Under the pieces are notes generated by a model. The model worked only from the letters and a program-made list of their open reading frames with translations, was not told where the DNA came from and did no database searches. Below are positions 30,267 through 35,330 of a DNA stretch of 35,330 nucleotides, one piece after another. The DNA is from JALZDI01 sp965653225 (GTDB lineage: Bacteria > Actinomycetota > Actinomycetes > Propionibacteriales > Nocardioidaceae): NCBI GenBank assembly GCA_965653225.1, contig CBFGZI010000028.1, positions 1-35,330 on the forward strand, in the 5' to 3' direction. A program made the position numbers and the translations under genes. Within the stretch, counting starts at the first letter, position 1. Every line of letters starts with the position of its first letter.

Positions 30267-32045
30267 GTGCGTCTTTCGCGCAGTCGCGGCGGGCCCGCGG
30301 ACCCGATCGAGGGCAGGAACGCCAGGCGCTTCGCCGTCGGGTTCTTTGTCGCGATCTTCCTGCTCCTTGCCGGTCTGTACACCGCCGGCTACGCCCTCAC
30401 CAGCGACCGGGTGCCGCGTCAGGTCTCTGTCGAAGGCGTGGACATCGGGGGCCTGCGGCCCGGTCAGGCCGCGGCCCGGCTGCGCAGCGAGCTCGCACCC
30501 CGCGCCGGACGACCCGTCCTCGCCCAGCACGGCGACCAGATGTACCGGGTCGACCCCGCCGAGGCCGGACTGCGGCTGGACGTCGCCGGCACCGTCGAAG
30601 AGGCCGGCGGGGGCCGCAGCCTCAACCCGCTGCGGATGATCGAGGTGCTGACCGGCGGAGAGGACATCGACCCCGTCGTCGACGTCGACCGTCCGGCTCT
30701 CGACGCCGCCGTCGCCAACCTGGCCGACCAGGTGGAACGCGCTCCGGTCGAGGGGGCGGTGCACTTCACGAACGGCCGTCCCGTGCCGGTCTACCCGACA
30801 CCCGGTCTCGGTCTCGACCAGCAGGCCACCAGGTCCGCGCTGCAGCAGGCGTTCCTCGACGAGAACCGGGTCTTCGACCTTCCCGTGGACCAGGTCCGCA
30901 CCGACGTGAACGCGAGAGACGTCGACGCCGCGGTCGAGCGGTTCGCGGAGCCGGCGATGTCGGCGTCGGTGGCCGTGCACGTCGCCGGGGGTACCGCACG
31001 TCTGTCCCCGCGGCGGATCGGTGCTGCCCTGTCGATGCAGGCCAGGCACGGCAGGCTGGTGCCGGTGTTCGACTACGACACGCTCGCCGACGTGTCCGCT
31101 GCGCCGCTCGCCCCGCTCACCCGAGACCCGAAACCGGCCACCGTGGTGCTGGACAAGGGACGGCCTGCGATCGTCAAGGGTGAGCCCGGCACGCACGTCC
31201 CGCCGCAGGCCCTCGCGCGCAAGCTGCTCGGCGTGCTGCGCAAGCACGGCTCGGCGCGCTCGGTCGCGGTGCAGGAGCAGCCGCTGCCACCGGCGTTCGG
31301 GGTCGACGACGCCCGAAAGCTCGGCGTCAAGGAGGTCGCGTCACGCTTCACGACGTACTTCCCGAACTCCAGCTACGGCAACACCAACATCGGCCGGGCC
31401 GCCGAGCTGATCAACGGCACACTGCTCAAGCCCGGCGACGTGTTCAGCCTCAACCGGACCGTGGGCAAGCGCACCGCCAAGAAGGGCTTCAAGAAGGGTG
31501 CCGTCATCGACGACGGCACGCGGGTCCAGGACTTCGGCGCTGGTTTGTCCCAGGTGGCGACGACGGTCTACAACGCCGCGTTCTTCGCCGGTCTCGCGGA
31601 TGTCGAGCACCACACGCACAGCGTCTACTTCAACCGCTATCCCATGGGCCGCGAGGCGGCGGTGGCGTGGGGTTCGCTTGACCTGCGGTTCAGGAACGAC
31701 ACGCCGTACGGCATCCTCATCCGGGCCTGGACCAAGCCCAGCACGCGCTCCACCTTCGGCCAGATGCACGTCCAGATATGGAGCACGAAGTACTGGACGA
31801 TCAAGGCCGGACTGTCCGAGCAGTACGACTTCACCGACCCCGGAGTCCGGGTCGACTCCTCCGGCAGCTGCGTCCCGCAGGCCGGTGTCCGCGGCTTCAA
31901 GGTCGACGTGTTCCGCTACTTCTACCGTGACCAGAAGCGCGTGCGGACCGAGAAGGACCACGTCAGGTACGCCCCGGCCACCACGGTGCGCTGCCGGCCG
32001 GCGCCGAACCGCGCCAGGCAGACAAACACGGGCCGAGGCGGCTAG
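30267..32045 (+). CDS. VanW family protein with peptidoglycan-binding-like domains
   Basis: A 592-residue membrane-anchored protein: short cytoplasmic N-terminus, one helix at about 23-46, then extracytoplasmic repeats resembling PG_binding_4 domains (about 55-330; GVDIGGLRPGQAAARL is typical). A VanW domain (about 355-500) includes FTTYFPNSSYGNTNIGRAAE, LLKPGDVFSLNRTVG, GAGLSQVATTVYNAAFFAGL and HSVYFNRYPMGREAAV. VanW proteins are associated with glycopeptide resistance clusters and cell-wall remodelling, but their reaction is not established. No vanHAX genes are nearby. GTG at 30267 has GAGGAG upstream. Its stop overlaps the stop of the convergent sulfotransferase gene. Confidence 0.92.
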   Translation: MRLSRSRGGPADPIEGRNARRFAVGFFVAIFLLLAGLYTAGYALTSDRVPRQVSVEGVDIGGLRPGQAAARLRSELAPRAGRPVLAQHGDQMYRVDPAEAGLRLDVAGTVEEAGGGRSLNPLRMIEVLTGGEDIDPVVDVDRPALDAAVANLADQVERAPVEGAVHFTNGRPVPVYPTPGLGLDQQATRSALQQAFLDENRVFDLPVDQVRTDVNARDVDAAVERFAEPAMSASVAVHVAGGTARLSPRRIGAALSMQARHGRLVPVFDYDTLADVSAAPLAPLTRDPKPATVVLDKGRPAIVKGEPGTHVPPQALARKLLGVLRKHGSARSVAVQEQPLPPAFGVDDARKLGVKEVASRFTTYFPNSSYGNTNIGRAAELINGTLLKPGDVFSLNRTVGKRTAKKGFKKGAVIDDGTRVQDFGAGLSQVATTVYNAAFFAGLADVEHHTHSVYFNRYPMGREAAVAWGSLDLRFRNDTPYGILIRAWTKPSTRSTFGQMHVQIWSTKYWTIKAGLSEQYDFTDPGVRVDSSGSCVPQAGVRGFKVDVFRYFYRDQKRVRTEKDHVRYAPATTVRCRPAPNRARQTNTGRGG

Positions 32046-33277
32046 CCGGCGCGCGGTGGCCGGTTCAGCAACACCCGCCGGCGCTGCTTCTGCGGCGTCT
32101 GCCGAGGACGCGGACGCTGCCCGGTCGTCGCGGCCCGGATGTGTTCGATGACCTCGATGATCCCCGGTATGCCGTCGTCGGGCCCGACCCCGTCCGGCAT
32201 GACCACGCTGCTCGGGTCGTCGGCGTCCTGCCGCAGCTGCTCCAGGTGCTCGGTGAGCTGCCCGATGGTCCACGACGTGAGCTCGGAGATCTCCTCCGGC
32301 GTGGCCACAGCTCGGTTGTGCCACGGTGTCACCGGCGCCTTCGCGCGCAGGTCGTCGAGGTCGCCCACGACGTGGTAACCGGCGTCCTCCAGCCGGTGGA
32401 GCATCTTGTCGGTGACGTCGGCCACCCAGTCCTGGGACTCCTCCGGCAGCCCGATCGGGCTCCCTTCGCGCCGGGTGAAGATGTTGGCGCCGAGCAGGCC
32501 ACGCGTCCACCGACGCAGCCCGGGTCCGCGCAGCCTCCGGTCGCGGGAGTTGTTCAGCTGGCGTAGCAGCTCGGTCTCGACCCTGCCGAGGGAGACGTTG
32601 CGCAACGGGGCGGTGCTGTCGATGTGCACCTCCTCGAACCCGAACACGGAGGCGTAGCGCCACCAGAGCAGCGTCGGGTCGGAGGAGCCGGTCGGCAGCG
32701 TGACAATGTGCACGTGCTCGGGCGGGATGTGGGCGCCCCACCGTTCCGCGATGTCGGCCAGGTCCTGCGTGTGCCAGAACCACTCCGCCCTGCCCTGCAC
32801 CCCGCGCCTGCGCTGGCGGACAGGGTCGCCGTCGCGCAGCCGCTCGATGTACCGGCCGTACCGCAGGCCCACCCCGCCCTTGACCTGCTGCTGCCAGGCC
32901 GCGGGCACCTGCTTGGCCAGGCTGCGGGCGGTCAGCACCAGGTGCAGCTCGGTGTCCTGCAGCGCGCCTGTCGCCCGCTCGACCTGGCTTCGGGTGGCCG
33001 GCGCGAGCAGCTCGTGGCAGACCAGCGCGTCCCCCCTCCAGGCGTTGATCAGCTCGGCCAGCCGCGGCCACGCCTCCGTCGGGTCCATGTCGACCTTCAT
33101 CTGCTGGTCGGCCCGGCCGGTCACGCCCTTGGCCGCCATGAAGTGCGTGTTGCGCGCACCCGGCAGGAGCATCCCGTGCTCCTTCATCGGCCGGCGCGCC
33201 GACTTCCAGAGCACGTACTGCAGGTAGGTGGTGCCCGACTTCGGCGTCCCCACGTGCAGGAACGTTCTGCTGGCCAT
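32042..33277 (-). CDS. Sulfotransferase-family P-loop protein
   Basis: A 411-residue cytoplasmic protein. The 5'-phosphosulfate binding loop GTPKSGTTYLQ is at residues 10-20. The 3'-phosphate-binding region is probably LVLTARSLAKQVPAAWQQQV. The remainder, including WRYASVFGFE and a long polar C-terminal tail (about 335-411, ending in basic residues), matches uncharacterised actinobacterial sulfotransferases. The acceptor (glycan, lipid or metabolite) is unknown. Its start is one base after the stop of the SH3-like protein gene, so they are coupled. At its 3' end the stop shares CTAG with the VanW stop, leaving no terminator space. Confidence 0.85.
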   Translation of the reverse strand: MASRTFLHVGTPKSGTTYLQYVLWKSARRPMKEHGMLLPGARNTHFMAAKGVTGRADQQMKVDMDPTEAWPRLAELINAWRGDALVCHELLAPATRSQVERATGALQDTELHLVLTARSLAKQVPAAWQQQVKGGVGLRYGRYIERLRDGDPVRQRRRGVQGRAEWFWHTQDLADIAERWGAHIPPEHVHIVTLPTGSSDPTLLWWRYASVFGFEEVHIDSTAPLRNVSLGRVETELLRQLNNSRDRRLRGPGLRRWTRGLLGANIFTRREGSPIGLPEESQDWVADVTDKMLHRLEDAGYHVVGDLDDLRAKAPVTPWHNRAVATPEEISELTSWTIGQLTEHLEQLRQDADDPSSVVMPDGVGPDDGIPGIIEVIEHIRAATTGQRPRPRQTPQKQRRRVLLNRPPRAG

Positions 33278-33278
33278 G

Positions 33279-33557
33279 TCAGAGCTCCTCGTCTCTGGTG
33301 TCGTCGTGGCAGTTCGTCGGTTCAGGTGGCCGAGCCCTCGTGGGCGAGGGCGGGACCATCTTGGCAGCCACCACCAGGTTTTGCGCGATGCGCACGACGG
33401 TGTCGTCCTTGCGGCGTACGACCAGGTGGTCTGCGTCGTACTCCTCTAGCACACCTATGACGTCGGTCATAGCAGGGCCACCGCTGGGGCCACGCTCACC
33501 GGGCAGCAGCCGGCGCACGACCACGCGGCTCCCGATATCGGCTGCGGAGAGGGCCAA
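33279..33557 (-). CDS. Standalone SH3-like domain protein (Rv0428c N-terminal type)
   Basis: A 92-residue protein whose core (about 5-70: IGSRVVVRRLLPGE, TDVIGVLEEYDADHLVVRRK, VRIAQNLVVAAKMVPP) resembles the SH3-like domain that precedes the acetyltransferase domain in Rv0428c-type GNAT proteins. Here no GNAT domain follows; the protein ends in a polar tail. The start is TTG at 33557 with GGGAG at five bases. It is coupled to the downstream sulfotransferase. It could be a genuine small adaptor or a remnant of a GNAT fusion. Confidence 0.7.
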   Translation of the reverse strand: MALSAADIGSRVVVRRLLPGERGPSGGPAMTDVIGVLEEYDADHLVVRRKDDTVVRIAQNLVVAAKMVPPSPTRARPPEPTNCHDDTRDEEL

Positions 33558-33611
33558 GGGTCTCCCAACTGGTGGACCTGAGTGACGGCTGTCCCGCCGC
33601 GACCGGGATAC

Positions 33612-33617
33612 TAGGCT
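33612..33617 (+). promoter_or_regulatory. -10 box of fdxA with a short palindromic leader
   Basis: TAGGCT is identical to the xseA and GAF-ANTAR boxes. Transcription from about 33624 would give a 40-nt leader containing the palindrome GGTGCG-gcatat-CGCACC (33627-33644) and the AGAGGAGG ribosome binding site. This rules out the in-frame ATG at 33619, one base after the box, as the start. Confidence 0.5.
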
Positions 33618-33663
33618 GATGCCGTTGGTGCGGCATATCGCACCCCGACAGAGGAGGACTCAG

Positions 33664-33990
33664 GTGACGTACGTCATCGCGCAACCCTGCGTGGACGTCA
33701 AGGACCGGGGCTGTGTCGACGAGTGCCCTGTCGACTGCATCTACGAGGGCTCACGGATGCTGTACATCCACCCTGACGAGTGCGTCGACTGCGGAGCCTG
33801 CGAGCCGGTCTGCCCGGTGGAGGCGATCTTCTACGAGGACGACACACCGGACCAGTGGAAGGACTACTACACGGCGAACGTGGAGTTCTTCGACGACCTC
33901 GGTTCGCCGGGAGGGGCGTCCAAGATGGGCGTCATCGACAAGGACCACGCCCTGATCGCGGCACTGCCGCCACAGAACCAAGAAGACTGA
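33664..33990 (+). CDS. fdxA: 7Fe ferredoxin
   Basis: A 108-residue bacterial-type ferredoxin with one [3Fe-4S] and one [4Fe-4S] cluster. Cysteines are at C9, C17, C21 and C25 in PCVDVKDRGCVDECPVDC, and at C40, C43, C46 and C50 in CVDCGACEPVCP. The C-terminal extension (VEAIFYEDDTPDQWKDYY onward) is typical of actinobacterial FdxA. Electron partners may include cytochromes P450 and other reductases. GTG at 33664 is preceded by AGAGGAGG and begins the conserved TYVIAQPC. It is followed by dapC, a widespread actinobacterial pair. Confidence 0.95.
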   Translation: MTYVIAQPCVDVKDRGCVDECPVDCIYEGSRMLYIHPDECVDCGACEPVCPVEAIFYEDDTPDQWKDYYTANVEFFDDLGSPGGASKMGVIDKDHALIAALPPQNQED

Positions 33991-34020
33991 CCCAAGAAAT
34001 CTCGCAATGACCGACAGCGC

Positions 34021-34053
34021 CGCGCCGCCCCTTGCGACCGAGGGGGCGGCGCG
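34021..34053. terminator. Perfect 11-bp hairpin between fdxA and dapC
   Basis: CGCGCCGCCCC (34021-34031) pairs with GGGGCGGCGCG (34043-34053) around an 11-base loop. It lies 30 bp after the fdxA stop and ends one base before the GTG at 34055. The right arm includes the G-rich sequence that would be the ribosome binding site for that GTG. It may terminate fdxA transcripts or limit dapC translation. Confidence 0.5.
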
Positions 34054-34054
34054 A

Positions 34055-35143
34055 GTGTCGTCCCGGCTCCCGCAGTTCCCGTGGGACCGGCTGGTGCCGT
34101 ACGGCGAGCGCGCGGGCGCCCATCCCGACGGCATCGTCGACCTCTCGATCGGCACGCCGGTCGACCCGACACCCGAGGTGGTGCAGCGGGCGCTGCGCGA
34201 GGCGGCCGACGCGCCGGGCTACCCGCGCGTGACCGGAACCGCGGAGCTGCGTGCCGCGGCGCTGGGCTGGCTGCGCCGGCGGTTCGGCATCATCGAGCTC
34301 GACGACGCGTGCGTGCTGCCCACGGTGGGGTCCAAGGAGCTGGTCGCGTCGCTTCCCGCGCAGCTCGGGCTCGGTCGCGGCGACACCGTCGTGGTGCCCG
34401 AGCTCGCGTACCCGACCTACGAGGTGGGCGCGCGCCTCGCCGGTTGCGACGTGGTCGCCGCAGACGGGACGCTCACCCTGGGGCCGCGCCGGGTCGCGCT
34501 GCTGTGGCTGAACTCACCGGCCAACCCGACCGGACGCGTGCTGGCCGCCGAGCACCTGCGCAAGGTGGTCCGCTGGGCACGTGACCGCGGCGTGCTGGTG
34601 GTGTCCGACGAGTGCTACCTGGAGTGCGCCTGGGAGGCCGAGCCGGTCTCCGTGCTGCACCCCGACGTGTGCGAGGGGTCGGCCGAGGGGCTGCTCACCG
34701 TGCAGTCGCTGTCCAAGCGCTCCAACCTGGCCGGCTACCGCGCCGGGTTCGTGGCCGGCGACCGGTCCGTGGTGGCCGAGCTGCTCGAGGTACGCCGGCA
34801 CGCCGGGCTGATGGTGCCCTGGCCGGTGCAGCAGGCGATGCGCGCCGCCCTCGACGACGACCAGCACGTCGACGAGCAGCGCCAGCGCTACTCCGCCCGC
34901 CGAACCGCGCTGCGCACCGCGCTGGAGGGCGCCGGCTTCCGCATCGACCACTCGCAGGCCGCGCTGTACCTGTGGGCCAGCCGCGACGAGTCGTGCTGGG
35001 ACACCATCGCCTGGCTCGCCGACCGCGGCATCCTCGCCGCGCCCGGGGAGTTCTACGGCTCCGCCGGCGCCCGGCACGTGCGCGTCGCGCTCACCGCGAC
35101 CGACGAGCGGGTCGCCGCTGCCGTCGACCGGCTCTCTGCGTGA
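34055..35143 (+). CDS. dapC: Succinyldiaminopimelate transaminase
   Basis: A class I/II PLP-dependent aminotransferase acting in lysine and meso-diaminopimelate synthesis by the succinylase route. Signatures are HPDGIVDLSIGTPVDPTP, APGYPRVTGTAELR, NSPANPTGRVL, SDECYLECAWE and the PLP lysine in SLSKRSNLAGYRAGF (K221). The final RVALTATDERV is typical. With GTG at 34055 the product is 362 residues and starts SSRLPQFPWD, where family homology begins, with GGGGG eight bases upstream. An ATG at 34007 would add 16 unconserved residues and has no good ribosome binding site, but cannot be excluded. It follows fdxA and is probably cotranscribed with it. Confidence 0.9.
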   Translation: MSSRLPQFPWDRLVPYGERAGAHPDGIVDLSIGTPVDPTPEVVQRALREAADAPGYPRVTGTAELRAAALGWLRRRFGIIELDDACVLPTVGSKELVASLPAQLGLGRGDTVVVPELAYPTYEVGARLAGCDVVAADGTLTLGPRRVALLWLNSPANPTGRVLAAEHLRKVVRWARDRGVLVVSDECYLECAWEAEPVSVLHPDVCEGSAEGLLTVQSLSKRSNLAGYRAGFVAGDRSVVAELLEVRRHAGLMVPWPVQQAMRAALDDDQHVDEQRQRYSARRTALRTALEGAGFRIDHSQAALYLWASRDESCWDTIAWLADRGILAAPGEFYGSAGARHVRVALTATDERVAAAVDRLSA

Positions 35144-35178
35144 GCGCCTCTCGGTTCTGACGGGCCTCGCACCGGGGC

Positions 35179-35250
35179 GCCACAAGCCATGTGACCGGGT
35201 CTCGTGGTCGCCTCCCACGGGTTGTGAGCCTGGGGGAGTGGCCAGTTGCC
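35179..35250 (+). repeat. Interspersed palindromic repeat, copy D
   Basis: CACAAGCCATGTGACCGGGT starts at 35181, identical to copy A over these 20 bases. It continues CTCGTGG, then CTCCCACGGGTTGTGAGCC and TGGGGGAGTGGCC arms. CTCCCACGGG and CCTGGGGGAG can pair imperfectly. It follows dapC by 36 bp. Confidence 0.75.
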
Positions 35251-35330
35251 TTGGTGGGGACCGCTGCGTTGGCCGGGGAAGCCGTCCTGTGTGTGCCCGC
35301 CGCTGGCGTAGGTGGTGAGGTCGTCTCCTG
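35251..35330. other. Window edge, unassigned
   Basis: The last 80 bases show no start, stop or motif I can assign. They may be the end of a neighbouring gene cut by the window. Confidence 0.3.

Noticed and set aside
30267..32045. A vancomycin-resistance cluster
   Set aside because: Only a VanW-type protein is present. There is no vanH, vanA/B ligase, vanX or VanRS pair, and VanW proteins are widespread in non-resistant bacteria.

Overview
This window is a chromosomal segment of a high-GC Gram-positive bacterium, almost certainly an actinobacterium. Supporting signs are a mycothiol biosynthesis gene (mshB), a GAF-ANTAR regulator, a SigK/RskA-type sigma/anti-sigma pair, the mycobacterial-type (Sdh1) succinate dehydrogenase, the fdxA-dapC pair, frequent GTG starts, and many TANNNT -10 boxes set 6-8 nt before start codons (leaderless transcription). 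The gene order xseA / ispH / DUF6542 / rmuC / ychF recalls Nocardioidaceae and relatives, but I cannot fix the genus from sequence alone.

Layout. 1-2.4 kb: a 30-bp tandem repeat, then xseA and ispH transcribed divergently. 2.4-6.9 kb: a D-2-hydroxyacid oxidation block on the minus strand, with a DmlA/TtuC-like decarboxylating dehydrogenase, the wreck of a DASS/SLC13 dicarboxylate transporter, and a large FAD/Fe-S dehydrogenase; it interrupts the housekeeping neighbourhood. 6.9-10.7 kb: DUF6542 membrane protein, rmuC, a metallo-beta-lactamase-fold hydrolase and ychF. 10.8-16 kb: accessory genes, including a GAF-ANTAR regulator, a GNAT enzyme coupled to a small membrane protein, a strongly repetitive heptad protein beside an 11-bp tandem repeat, a secreted metallopeptidase, a DUF4177 protein and a GvpU-like protein. 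16-18.9 kb: a flavin/electron-transfer operon (small exported protein, ApbE, and a fused ferric-reductase-like membrane/FAD/2Fe-2S protein). 18.9-22.7 kb: pterin dehydratase, a Na+/H+ antiporter fused to a UBP zinc finger, and anti-sigma and sigma factors. 23.1-26.8 kb: the succinate dehydrogenase operon with a small leader gene. 26.9-35.1 kb: a NUDIX-aminoglycoside-phosphotransferase-like fusion, mshB with two coupled genes, a VanW protein, a sulfotransferase with an SH3-like protein, fdxA and dapC.

The most striking non-genic signal is an interspersed repeat of about 70-90 bp, present four times (21.16, 28.08, 28.21 and 35.18 kb) in intergenic gaps. Its core reads CACAAGYCATGTRACYSGG, and it is followed by palindromic GC-rich arms. 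A second signal is the recurring leaderless-promoter arrangement at seven genes. No rRNA, tRNA, CRISPR array, phage or intact insertion sequence was recognised.
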